DNA of 64,000 nucleotides from Earliella scabrosa (Eukaryota; Basidiomycota; Agaricomycetes; Polyporales; Polyporaceae): assembly GCA_022605405.1 (NCBI GenBank), contig JABYQQ010000012.1:310001-374000 (forward strand), given 5' to 3'. Below, piece by piece: positions 33,601 to 44,675 of this stretch. The number at the start of each line of letters is the position of its first letter. Within the stretch, counting starts at the first letter, position 1. The translations under genes and the position numbers were made by a program. The notes under the pieces were generated by a model, which saw nothing but the letters and a program-made list of their open reading frames with translations, did not search any database and was not told the DNA's origin.

Positions 33601-34967
33601 ATTGTGTGGAATCCACCTTGCAGTGCACGGTTTGGGTCCTGTTCCTGTCTCGCCTTTTCTCATTCTACTGGCACTTCTCTCCCTGTTCGGACCAGACACC
33701 AATCTCCGCTTCGGCTACCTCGAGGACGTACCAGCATCACTGCGTGGCTCGGTGCCCCAGTTCGTCTCGGATGTTGTCAGCCCGATTGTCGATCTGTCCG
33801 TGTTGGCTGCTCTTGACAAAGATCTTGCTACATCTCTCGCACCCTGGATCGAGCTGCCCTGGGACAAACCCATTCCTTCATTCCACGACCACGAGCATCC
33901 TGCAAGACAGTTTGTCATTATGGTTTTGGAGAAGAATGTAAGTCATACATCGCTGCCATCCAGGGCATAACAGTTGTCGCTGCTATACTAATATTTCACC
34001 AGATCGCTGAGGTCGCCAGTTCACGTGCGACTGCGACTGGTCCCGAAACACACAACGCATGGCTGTTCGAAGCATTCTTCAAGATCGTCTTTGAGAAGAC
34101 GGCGAGTATGCTCGGTAGTCGAGAGTTTCTTGCATTCTGCAAGGGACTCAATGTGCCAGTCAGCTGGGAAGACAGTTCAGGAAGGGTGCGAAGTGGATCG
34201 CTGATTCAGGTGAGTCCACATATTACTCCCTATCTACAACCAAGCTGAGCAGTACGGCCAGAGTATTCATTCAGTGGTTCCCGATCGCAGCAGTCTGCCC
34301 CGACTGGTGATCGCAATGTTCAATCGGCGTGTTTCCGATCCTGCCGACTTCATCAAGAAGTATGTCATCTTCCACCGCACAAGCAAGAAGGGAGATTCTG
34401 CTTCTTCTCTTGATCCAGACAAGCTCAAGGCTCGGCGGGCCGCTGAGAAGCTCTTCGCAAGGAGGCTGATGCGTTACTTGCATGGGTGTGGCCATCCGAA
34501 CCACCGCTTGCTGCGAGACAGTGGTCTGGTCTCGGACGACATGTTTATTGCAGAGGTATGGTCTTGTTGTACCCTGGATACACAAGCAGTAACTGACGAC
34601 TAGGGCAATTGCTCAAGGCCTCTTCGCAAACCACTCGGATTGAGCTGCTGCTTCGGGCAGTCACCGATGCAGATCTCCTTCCAGTCGACCCGACTTGGGC
34701 CATCCATGTAAGATGTTCCTTTCTAATGTGTGTATCGCTCTCTCTCACATATGTATCGGTCAGTTTGCCTTTCCTATGAGGGCTCGTGAGCCCAATGGTG
34801 CTTTTCTGGGCATACACACCTGCACGAACAACATCGACGTCTTTCTCACAGAGGAGTTGTATGAGTTGCTCAGGGTCGCACCAGCGTCTGACAGCCATGC
34901 TACTCGGTTTGATGTGGCAGTTCACTCTATGCTACTGAGGTCAGGGATGGACTACAACGAGGTGTAG
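30645..34967 (+). CDS. HECT-like ubiquitin ligase family gene, many exons, probably frameshifted
   Basis: Starts near MSAHSTLYQRIHCVLPGCRC (30645), a Cys-rich N-terminus that continues with CSFCNHVW and CTLSACGG. A Ser/Met/Pro-rich section (31250-31430), a basic stretch (RNLPQHAGANT) and a long central region follow, then a 34-residue repeat (32776-33081). From about 33420 the sequence reads ...VEVLLLVKGQVGLDIS, FWIERLGGGQSMPVFLDD, EFLAFCKGLNVPVSW, AVTDADLLPVDPTW and finally GIHTCTNNIDVFLTEEL...DYNEV, stop 34965-34967. The HTC motif (Cys codon 34821) fits the catalytic cysteine of a HECT C-lobe, which accepts ubiquitin from E2 and passes it to a substrate. A one-base shift near 33480 and doubtful junctions near 30730 and 31710 suggest decay. 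Confidence 0.55.
32776..33081 (+). repeat. three coding tandem repeats of 102 bp
   Basis: Units start at ATG codons 32776, 32878 and 32980, each encoding SSGR.SHSLPPAATFSSSS plus a PVVGHVPSPTAGS tail. The near-identity at DNA level implies recent unequal exchange. Confidence 0.9.
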
Positions 34968-35247
34968 TTGGTGGCTGCACAATCGCATAACTCGCCACAG
35001 TAAATTCGCCACAGTACTACACTTGAATGGGGATTGTAAGATATACTTATAGCTCGGAGCATGTATTCCATGATTTGAATGTGACCCTGGTTGCGCGTTC
35101 TACAACATATATACTGTGATGTCTTCGAGGGCAAGGACATGCGAGTGTGGACATTCCAGTCCTCGAATATGTCACTGCAACTGTGACACAGTCACACTCT
35201 CTTGTCGGAAATCTCGCCGATCGCAACTCATCTCGTCTGCACCATCA

Positions 35248-36495
35248 TGTCCTCTCAAGACGAAAGCAGTCCTCGCACTACAGCAGGATCACCAATGCTT
35301 GCTAGCTCAGGTGCTCACATCTTGCAAACTGGCCAAATAGGCTGGATTACACTAACTTTGCTGTGCAGATTCCGAAACAGATTCACTGTCGGCATCGTCG
35401 CGTTCATCCAACATTTCGCAAGCAGATCTGCAGACTGTGTATCAGGATTTCCTCGTTCTCACCGGACTTCCTGCCAGTATTGAATCGCCGGAGCCCGCAG
35501 CATTCAATACTGCCATTGACAATAATGAGAGTACGAACTTCATGGTGGGTTACCTTGGCACAGATAGAAAGCACAGTTCGTCCATCGGTACTTACTGGGC
35601 TAACTAGACACAGCACGATCCTCTCTTTCTCGACACACCTGCTTCCTATGGTGTTGCTACAGACATTCAGGTCACACAGCAGACTACACGTCCCTCAACT
35701 CCTGTGGTTGACAACGAGCCAAGTGGACCTCCGGGTATCCCCCACTCTGACTCTCTCGGTCTCATCGGAATGCCGCCCGAACATTTTTATGGTGGTCAAA
35801 TAGAGGTCTGTTTCTTCTATGTGAAGCACTCTTTGCATGGATTTATCATGTGCAAGCAGACACTAACTCGCGAGAATACACCCGCCCTGCCAGCCACCCC
35901 AGCCCCCATGCAAGCCCCTCCCCCTGCTGCTGCTGCCATTGTGTGTGTGTCCTCTATATGCATTTTTCATTCGCTGAAATTGTGTCTAGACACCCTTCAC
36001 AATTCTCGAGCGTACCTTCGCCCTTGAGCGTGTGCAATACGACAGCTTCCGCAACAAGGGCTACGAAACAGGATATGCTCAGTGGCTTCAGATCCGCCTC
36101 ATGGAACAAATTCTGAACGACATTGGTATCTCCTTGCACCACCCGCAACCAGCCGTGTTCCATGGCTGTACAGTTACCGACAAGGATGTGCTAGCATGGT
36201 TGGGTCATCCTCGGGCTCAGAAGACATACAATAACTGGCGCACGTGGTACAAGCTGGCCTGTGGAGCGCTGCGGTCCCTCGCAGCACAGGAACACACTCT
36301 CCCTCGTACTCCTGAAGAAGAGCGCTTGTTTCAAATCCTGCAGCGATGGAACCAGCACGACCTCCTCCCAGCTGCCCAGGGGCTCCCAGTCGCCGCAGAG
36401 ACTAACTGGGCATACTTAGCAGTCACAGCGAAAGCATCGCACATCGGCGATATGTGCAAGGCTCTCAAGAAGAAGGCTCCATATTCGCAGGTGCG
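35248..36495 (+). CDS. hypothetical protein, 4 or more exons
   Basis: ATG 35248 (MSSQDESSPRTTAGSP). The exons join by short introns: donor GTGCTC at 35312, donor GTGGGT near 35543, donor GTCTGT near 35805, each with an AG acceptor. After a Ser/Pro-rich leader the protein reads DFLVLTGLPASIESPEP and DSLGLIGMPPEHFYGGQ. A compact helical C-terminal part (36015-36490) contains QWLQIRLMEQILNDIG, NWRTWYKLACGALRSLA and HIGDMCKALKKKAPYSQ. A donor at 36490 suggests more exons, which I could not find before the GC-rich repeats. I do not recognise it. Confidence 0.5.
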
Positions 36496-36800
36496 TACTC
36501 CATGCTAAATCTCACAGCTTCAGCTTATATTCGCTGCCAGACATGGGGTTAGAATGCCGAGTATTAAAGACATGTGAGTGTGCCACAATGTTGACACTGC
36601 ACACAGCTAATCCAGGCTCTCTCAAGAGAAAGCAAGTGGCAGACAGACATTTGAATGTACATTATAGCAGTTGCGATGCATCGTCAACACCGAGATTTGC
36701 CCAACATGGCACGACGGTTCTTCCCGCAGAAACCCATCGTCGTGCCCATGTTCATTCCAAGCTCGTAATCTACTAGTACAGATGTCAGGGCTGTCAGTGC
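36496..36800. other. unassigned
   Basis: Possible end of the preceding gene. No convincing exon seen. Confidence 0.3.
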
Positions 36801-38140
36801 TCATACTGCAGGCCAAGCTCGTAAACGCCAGCAACTCAGGGTGGAGAACAGCGAGTCGTCCTGTTGCCATGGCCAAGTCCCGACTGCCAGTGGTCGTGGT
36901 GCTGTCTGAGTCGCGGGGTCGGACTGCAGCCTGGGCGACGAGAGCACGTCGCCGTCGACAAGAGCACAGCGTCGTGGTCGGGTCGGGCGCGAGTGATCGT
37001 GGTCGGGCGCGAGTGGTCGTGGTCGGGCGCGAGTGGTCGTGATCGAGAGCAAGTGGTCGTGGTCGAGAGCAAGCGGTCGTGGTCGAGAGCAAGTGGTCGT
37101 CGTGTCCGCCAGCGAGTTCTTGGGTCCGCCGGCGAGTCGCGGTGTCGGCCTGGGCGATGAGAGCACATCGTCGTCGTCGTGGTCGACAGCGAGTGGTCGT
37201 GTTCGAGAGCGAGTGAGTGGTCGTGGTCGAGCGAGTCGTTGTGATCCAACAAGTCGTGGACCAGAGCAGGCGGCCGTGGACGGAAGCGAGTCGTCCTGTG
37301 CTCGTACTACAGGTATCGCACCCCACGGGTCGTCATGTCCGGCACCGAGTGGGCACCCGTGGGTCCTCGTCCGCAGCAGCGAACCCTCGTGAACCAATGA
37401 CAGTCGTCGTGGACAGCGGCGGGTCGTTGGGGCCCCCTGTCAAGTTCTTGCGTCCGCTGTCGGGATCTCGTGTCTGCTGTGGAGTTCTCGAGTGCGCGCA
37501 CGAGCTGTCTCGTGTCCTCCAGCGTGTCATCTCGTGTACGCCAGTCAGTCGCCGTGTCCAGCTGTGGGTCCTCGTCGACGGCAGCGAGTCGTCGTGGACC
37601 AGTGCAAGTCGTTGAGTTGTCGTGTCCGCGGTCGAGTTGTCGTGTCCGCGGTCGAGTTGTCGTGGCCGCAGTCGAGTTGTCGTGGCCGCCGCCAAGATCT
37701 CGTGTCCGCCAGTGAGTCACAGGGTCCGACTGCAGCCTGGTCGACAAGAGCGCGTCGTCGGTGACACGTGCACGTCGTCGTGGTCGCGAGCGACTGAGCG
37801 TGGTCGCGAGCGAGTCGTCCTGGTCGCGAGCGAGTCGTCCTGGTCGCGAGCGAGTCGTCCTGGTCGCGAGCGAGTCGTCCTGGTCGAACGACTCGTGGAC
37901 GGGAGCGAGTGGCCGTGGATGCAAGCGAGTCGCCGTGCATCGGAACGAGTCGCCGTGGAGGAGAGCGGGTGGCCATGGACGAGAGCGGGTCGCTCTGTCC
38001 GGTGGCCAAGCTCGGGGAGCAGTTGGTGGGCGCAGTCAAGCCTGTCGCGCTGGCGCTGAACTGTAGGAGTATTATGGGTCAGCAGGGGACATTCGGCACA
38101 GGAGGGGGACAAGGGGCAGGGTGGCGGGTGGAGACACCTA
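36800..38140. repeat. GC-rich minisatellite, 18-20 bp units
   Basis: Long array of related units: GTGGTCGTGGTCGAGAGCAA types (36980-37240), TCGAGTTGTCGTGTCCGCGG types (about 37615-37685) and CGAGTCGTCCTGGTCGCGAG repeated four times (about 37800-37880). All frames are open for long stretches because of the composition, giving low-complexity Arg/Asp/Ser/Thr peptides. The long ORFs here are therefore not evidence of genes. Confidence 0.8.
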
Positions 38141-38149
38141 GCACATAGG

Positions 38150-38690
38150 AGGCGGCGGTCGGACGTGCTTCTTCGCCCGCCGCCTGTTCTGTCATACGAG
38201 CGGGTCGTACAGCAGGCCCGACAGCCGTGCGAGCTGCACAAGCCACTCGTACGGCAGAACAGGCAGCAGGCGAAGAAGGAATGCTACCAGCAGGCAGGTG
38301 GGATCTAGCACCCCAACAGGTGACACCGCCTGTCGTTCGCATGCCTTCTACGCCGGCCGCTCGTTCTGCCATGCGAGCAGCTTGTGCAGCTCGCACGCCT
38401 CACAATGCTTCCCCGCGAGGCGTGCGAGGTACTCGGGGGGCGGGCGCTGTTGAGGCGCAGCATGGAGAGGTGGGTGATGGCAATGGGCACACTCACCTCG
38501 TCGACGAAGCGAATCCTCGCGTCCTGACGCGTGGTCGTCTGCCAGTCCACGGCGCCGCTTGAGGGCGCCTTAACCGGGTCGTGGCTGGGGCTCGGCGTCG
38601 TGGAGTGTTTGGGCGGGTTGCTGCAGGCCGGGCTCGTGGTGGACGCCGGGGGGCGACGCCGTGGTGGCGACGTGGTGGTGGTGACGTGGT
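38150..38690. other. GC-rich spacer with exon-like minus-strand pieces
   Basis: Open in several frames. Short inverted segments (TGCGAGCTGCACAAG, GTCGTACAG) repeat the vocabulary of the following array. No gene supported. Confidence 0.3.
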
Positions 38691-41335
38691 GGCCTGTAAG
38701 AACATGCGTCAGCACGCATGGTACGCAGGAGATGCGAGACGTGAGAGTCACGGGCGAGGGTCCAAGGGCAGGACCACGGGCGGGTGGAGAACCCACGGCG
38801 CACGAGAGGCGGCGCCGCGCTGCAGGCGGCACAGCGCTAGCGCGCTTGCCGTCTGCAGGCGGGTCTCCTTCTTCGCGCGCCGCCCGTCCTGCTACACGAG
38901 CGGTTCGCACAGCTGGACGGGCAGCTGGGCGACTCGCCCCTGCCGCTCGTTTGCCAGAACGAGCGGCAGGTGAAGAAGCAAAGGGTGCGGCAGGCGGTGT
39001 GTGCTTTAGCGCCCACCGGCGCGCACGCACAGGCTGCCTGGCAGCCGCTTTCCTTCTTCGCCCGCCGCTCGTTCTCGCAAACGAGCGGCGTGGGCAGCTC
39101 GTACAGCTGTTGGGCGAGCTGTACGAGCTGCGAAGCGACGCGTGAGGGAAGGGGAGCGCTCTTGAAGCGCGAAAGGGGGAGGAGCGGGGAGGAGAGGGGA
39201 GGAGGTGAAAAAAAATTTTCACTCGCCTGCTCTGCTGGGCTTCGTGTAGAGGCGGCGGGTCCTGGCTGGCTCGACGTCGTGTGCGTGGGGTCGTAGAGGA
39301 CTCGCAGACCTCTGCGAGTCGTCGGGTGAGGTGTCGCCGTGGTGGCGACAAGCCGTGGAGGGGTCGAGCGAGCCGACATGGGCGAGTGCAAGCGGTCGGG
39401 CACGGCTGTCAGAAGGTGGGTCAGCACCACGCAGCAGTGCGAGACGAACGATGGACGGGCGAGTGTGCAGGGGCAGGACGACGGGCGGGTGGAGAACCCA
39501 CGGCGCACGAGAGGCGGCGCCGCGCTGCAGGCGGCACAGCGCTAGCGCGCTCGCAGTCTGCAGGCGGGTCTCCTTCTTCGCGCGCCGCCCGTCCTGCTAC
39601 ACGAGCGGTTCGCACAGCTGGACGGGCAGCTGGGCGACTCGCCCCTGCCGCTCGTTTGCCAGAACGAGCGGCGGGCGAAGAAGGAAACGGGGCGGCAGGC
39701 GGTGGACGCGTTGGCGCCCAACCGGACACGCGCAAACGCCTCCTGCCGCGCCCTTTCCTTCTTCGCCTGCGGCTCGTTTGCCAGAACGAGCAGCGTAGGC
39801 CGCTCGTACAGCTGCTGAGCGAGCGGTACGAGGTGCCTAGCAAGGCGTGACAGGAGGGGGGCGGTCTTCAACCGCGAGAGGGGGAGGAGACTCGGGGAGG
39901 GAGATGAAAAAACTTTTACTCACCTATATCCGACCTGGCACCTCTCCAGGGCTGGGTCGACGAGGCCCCGTGCACGACTGCGAGTCGTCCGGTCGTCGTG
40001 GCTTCGTGCACGACTGCGATTCTGCAGTCGGGGATCGTGGTGGACGGCGGAGGCGACGCGGCGACGCGATGGGGCTGTAAGACCACGTGTCAGCACGGAA
40101 GGTACGCAGGAGAGGCGGGACGAGAGATGCACGGGCGACGGTCCAGGGGCAGCACGACGGGCGGGGGGAGAAGCCACTGCACGGCGCACGAGAGGCAGCG
40201 CCGCGCTGCAGGCGGCACAGCGCTAGCGCGACCGCCGCCTGCAGGCTGCTCGCCTGCGCCGCGCGCCGCCCGTTCGGCTCCACGAGCAGTTCGTACAGCT
40301 GGATGGCCAGCTGTACGAGCTGCCCATGCCACTCGTTTGCCCGAACGAGCGGCGGGCGAAGAAGGAAACGGTGCGGCAGGAGGCGTGTGCGCCTGTCCGG
40401 TTGGGCGCCAAAGCGTCCACCGCCTGCCACCCCGTTGCCTTCTTCGCCCGCCGCTCGTTCGGGCAAACGAGTGGCATGGGCAGCTCGTACAGCGGCCGGG
40501 GCAGCTGTACGAGCTGCCCACGCAGGTATATGGGGGACAGGGCGCTCTTGAAGCGCGAAAGGGGGAGGAGAGGGGAGGAGAGGGGAGGGAGTGAAAAAAA
40601 TTTTTCACTCACCTCTGTCCTGGGCTTCGTGTACATGCAGCAAGGGTCTTGCGGGCTGCAGGCGCGTGTGGGACAGCGGAGGGGTCGCCGAGGTGGCGAA
40701 ATGGTCGTCGTGCTGGGGCACCGGGTCGTGGGGTGCTCGTAGAGTCCTCGCAGGGGGGGATCGTGGTGGAGGCCGGAGGCGACGCCGCCGTGGCGACGCG
40801 ATGGGGCTGTAAGAGAATGTGTCAGCACCGAACGTACGCAGGAGATGCGGGACGAGACAGGCACGGGCGACCGTCCAGGGGCAGGAGGGAGAAGCCACAG
40901 CGCACGAGAGGCGGCGCCGCGCTGCAGGCGGCACAGCGCTAGCGCGTGCACCGTCTGCAAGCTGCCCTCCTTCCTCGCACGCCGCCCGTTCTGCTACACG
41001 AGCGGCTTGTACAGCTGGATGGCCAGCTGTACAAGCTGCCCATGCCACTCGTTTGCCCGAACGAGCGGCGGGCGAAGAAGGAAACGGTGCGGCAGGAGGC
41101 GTGTGCGCCTGTCCGGTTGGGCGCCAAAGCATCAACCGCCTGCCGCCCCGTTTCCTTCTTCGCCCGCCGCTCGTTCGGGCAAACGAGCGGCGTGGGCAGC
41201 TCGTACAGCGGCCGGGGCAGCTGTACGAGCTGCCCACGCAGGTATATGGGGGACAGGGCGCTCTTGAAGCGCGAAAGGGGGAGGAGAGGGGAGGAGAGGG
41301 GAGGAGGTGAAAGATTTTTTCACTTGCCTCTGTGC
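38690..41335 (-). repeat. four tandem units of about 0.7 kb with long hairpins
   Basis: Landmarks recur four times. The block GGCACAGCGCTAGCGCG is near 38828, 39533, 40212 and 40932. The palindrome-like GTGAAAAAAAATTTTCAC type is near 39205, 39903, 40590 and 41306. Spacing is about 680-720 bp. Each unit holds a long dyad; in the last unit 41047-41096 pairs with 41139-41188 (50-bp arms, two mismatches). On the minus strand a segment in each unit is bounded by CTTACAG-like acceptors and GTGAGT or GCGAGT-like donors, which looks like a repeated exon of about 190 bp with a hairpin-rich intron. Confidence 0.8.
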
Positions 41336-41885
41336 TGGGCTGCGTGGCGCGTGTTGGATGCCGGAGGCGTCGCCGAGTTGGCGCGACGAGTTGGGGCGGG
41401 GTACTGTAAATATATCTGTCAGCATAGAACGTCCTGCACGTCGCCCTCGAGAACGGGCGGCAACGCGGACTGGCCTGTAGTTGGGGTAGAGAGCGATCCC
41501 GGCGGTGGTGGTTGTTGTTGAGCTGCACCTTACAGAACACCTACACCGACACTCTGTGTAGAACACAGTGCCGCCAGTCGTCGTGGGGTCCGAGACCACC
41601 ACTGCGCGGGCAACAGGTCGGGTAGAGCTGTAATGGGTGTCTGGAGGAGCAGCAAGTTCGCAAAGGCGCCCGAACCACCGCGTAGGGCCAAATAAACACA
41701 AACAAAAGCCCGCTGGCATGGTGCTGGGCCTGCCCTGTTGTTCTCTCCTGTTTGCATCAAGCCACTACGACGAAGCTGTGTGAGTGCATTTCTTAAGCAT
41801 CCACGAGAGAGTTATTGATTAATACCACACCACAAGTCATCGCCTGTGCAGTAGGGACCATGTCTCTCTAACTCTCAGTCTGTGA
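41336..41885. other. spacer between GC-rich array and dioxygenase gene
   Basis: The first 300 bp still carry minus-strand acceptor/donor-like pieces related to the array (CTTACAG near 41530 and a possible exon). The last 100 bp may be the promoter or a first non-coding exon of the next gene. Nothing else seen. Confidence 0.3.
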
Positions 41886-43620
41886 ATGTCTAAATTTCAC
41901 CTAGATATGGCCCGAACACGGCATGCTAAAGCCAAGCGCAAAGCTGCACTGGCAGCAGCTCTGGAGGCATACCATACCAATCCATGTGAGTCACTTCTGC
42001 TTGTGTTTCCCCCACCGTTGCGTGGATGGACCCGTGTAGTGCGGCAGCTTAGTACTGAGCCTGCTCTACTCGAATCCATCCGTCTGTCACTCTTCCCCGA
42101 CGAGTGTGCACAAATTCAAAATGCTCTGGTCAGCCTCTTTGAGAAACACACAGGCCGAGAACTTGCAGATCCATGGTCTGCGTTCTTAGGCCACTGTACT
42201 CAATATGTAGACATCGTCCCCAAGGCTGTTCTTCAGGCTGTTGCTGACTTCAGAACCGCGCGTAATGCTTATCTGAGCATGCGTAAGAGGCTGATTAAAA
42301 TATGCCGCCTGGATAACTCTGGAGATGGAGCAGCTGAGTGCACTGCACGGTGTGAGCGGCGTCTGGAGTTTCTTGAATCGCACTGCACTGTAGTGCGGGT
42401 GAAGAGACTTGAGGAGCCGTATCCTCCTCCACAGCAATGGGTGGTAGAGACGCCTGAGATTGGGGAAAAGTGGCAGCAATGGTGTGCGACACACAAGCTG
42501 AGCGACATACGGGAGGGGTATTTTCCAGTGCACCATATCGATGCCGCGAAGCTGCAGCACACTGTCAAGGAGAATGCCAGCGAACTCATCGTTGATGCTG
42601 ATACGAAAGAGCTACTTGCTGTCGTTATCCGCTCATGGTGTGCGGAGCAGCCAGTCATCGAGGCAATCGCAGCATATATTGCCGACTCACCCAACATCCA
42701 GCGTAATGCCCGTGTGAGTGTATTTTAATAAAATTAATATGACAGACCTCTAAAATTCATATTAGAAGGATGATCCAGGCCATCTGGGACACTCAGGCTA
42801 CACTGGCGGCCTCCGCAATGTTAATGAAGGCTTCCATTGGGCCAAGAATCTGAGGTCGGCGAAGCTCCAGAAAGACTCAGCGTATCTCGCCGATCTGCAA
42901 TACCACGAGAGCTCCATCTGTGCTTTCTTCTGGAACATGGCTCTCAGCACACTCCCCATGCATGTTCTCAAGCCATATGAGACCTATCTCAAGAAGCACT
43001 TCCTCCCACGCATGGCACCTACTGGTACACCTTACGCGACACACGGCATCTACACTGTTCCTGTTGCTCCACAGGATGGGCACAATCCACATATACCTCT
43101 CTTCTACAACTTCAACGCTGTTCCTCTTGCCCCCCCTTCGGCCACGTTTACAGTGAACTATACGAGGTGTGTACTTTGCTCTGGCTATCTAAGCCCTATT
43201 TACTGAAATTGGCACAGACGCATCCATTTTGAGAACTGCCCACACAAGTGGTTGATCTCGTGGACTCTAACCCGGACTGGATCTCCTGACGACGGTGGTA
43301 ATTTCTACCTGTCAGAATATGGAGTGAAGGTCGAGAGCGCCGCCAATTCGCTTGTCGCATGGCAACCGGGCATGTGGCATGGAACCAGCCTCCGCAACTG
43401 CAAGCCTGATGATCTTATGAAGACCATCCACGAGGTTGGACTGTCCTTTGTCACCTCGCCCCGGCTCGCATCGCGTTGGGAAAAGTATGTCGCCTGCAAC
43501 TTCTCAGCTGAAGCACGGGCAGAGTTAGAAGAAGAACTGGGTGATGGGGGATATGGAACTGACATCGAGCGCAACCAGGATGAGGCAGAGGAGCTGGATG
43601 ATGGGGAGAGCTGGTGGTAG
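41886..43620 (+). CDS. predicted 2OG-Fe(II) dioxygenase-like protein
   Basis: Three exons join in phase: 41886-42713, 42766-43166 and 43218-43620, about 543 residues. An alternative start is ATG 41907 (MARTRHAKAKRK). The N-terminal half is helical and basic. The C-terminal half looks like a double-stranded beta-helix oxygenase: HFE (43224-43232) as the H-x-D/E metal motif, then GGNFYLSEYGVKVESAANSL, then the second metal His in GMWHGTSL (His codon 43378-43380). Such enzymes use Fe(II) and 2-oxoglutarate to hydroxylate nucleic acid or protein. In basidiomycetes TET/JBP-type members are expanded and linked to transposons (KDZ). Assignment to that branch is my inference. The tail is acidic (DEAEELDDGESWW). 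The gene looks intact. Confidence 0.55.
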
Positions 43621-43639
43621 TTGTATCATCGACTCTGTG

Positions 43640-44585
43640 GTACTGGTTTGGCTGTATCACCGCGGCCGCTTGGCCGTTTTGTGCGGAACAAGTTCAAGAG
43701 CACTCACATGAATTTTGGGCATCTATTAGAGCCGACGAAACCAAACTCGTCGGCGATTCCTGAAGTGCTGTGATTTTTGTGGGCGTCCGCGCCCGCACCA
43801 ATACTACTTTTCCTGTATCTCCGCGGCCGCTTGGCCGTTTTGTGCGGAACAAGTTCGAGAGCACTCACATGAATTTTGGGCATCTATTAGAGCCGACGAA
43901 ACCAAACTCGTCGGCGATTCCTGAAGTGCTGTGATTTTTGTGGGCGTCCGCGCCCGCACCAATACTACTTTTCCTGTATCTCCGCGGCCGCTTGGCCATT
44001 TTGTGCGGAACAAGTTCGAGAGCACTCACATGAATTTTGGGCATCTATTAGAGCCGACGAAACCACACTCGTCGGCGATTCCTGAAGTGCTGTGATTTTT
44101 GTGGGCGTCCGCGCCCGCACCAATACTACTTTTCCTGTATCTCCGCGGCCGCTTGGCCGTTTTGTGCGGAACAAGTTCGAGAGCACTCACATGAATTTTG
44201 GGCATCTATTAGAGCCGACGAAACCAAACTCGTCGGCGATTCCTGAAGCGCTGTGATTTTTGTGGGTGTCCGCGCCCGCACCAATACTACTTTCCCTGTA
44301 TCTCCGCAGCCGCTTGGCCGTTTTGTGCGGAACAAGTTCGAGAGCACTCACATGAATTTTGGGCATCTATTAGAGCCGACGAAACCAAACTCGTCGGCGA
44401 TTCCTGAAGTGCTGTGATTTTTGTGGGCGTCCGCGCCCGCACCAATACTACTTTTCCTGTATCTCCGCGGCCGCTTGGCCGTTTTGTGCGGAACAAGTTC
44501 GAGAGCACTCACATGAATTTTGGGCATCTATTAGAGCCGACGAAAGCAAACTCGTCGGCGACTTCTAAAGCGCTGTGATTTTCGT
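43640..44585. repeat. 161-bp tandem repeat, about 5.8 units
   Basis: Near-identical units with a 161-bp period (for example at 43820, 43981, 44142 and 44303). Each contains a hairpin GCCGACGA-8nt-TCGTCGGC, a GGGCGTCCGCGCCCGC dyad and GCGGCCGCTTGGCC. It separates the dioxygenase gene from the integrase gene, which converge here. Confidence 0.9.
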
Positions 44586-44675
44586 GAGTCCGTGTATATG
44601 AATCTTTATCACTTCTGCCACAGATCCATCTCCATGAAGCCAAAGTGTGACCGTACATAATCACCCATACACATT

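Noticed and set aside
36622..41540. Many long overlapping ORFs (up to about 350 codons) on both strands
   Set aside because: They follow from GC-rich repeats that are open in every frame. Their translations are low-complexity and rotate with the repeat unit.
43640..44585. CRISPR array
   Set aside because: The repeats are contiguous 161-bp units with no unique spacers, in a eukaryotic intron-rich context.
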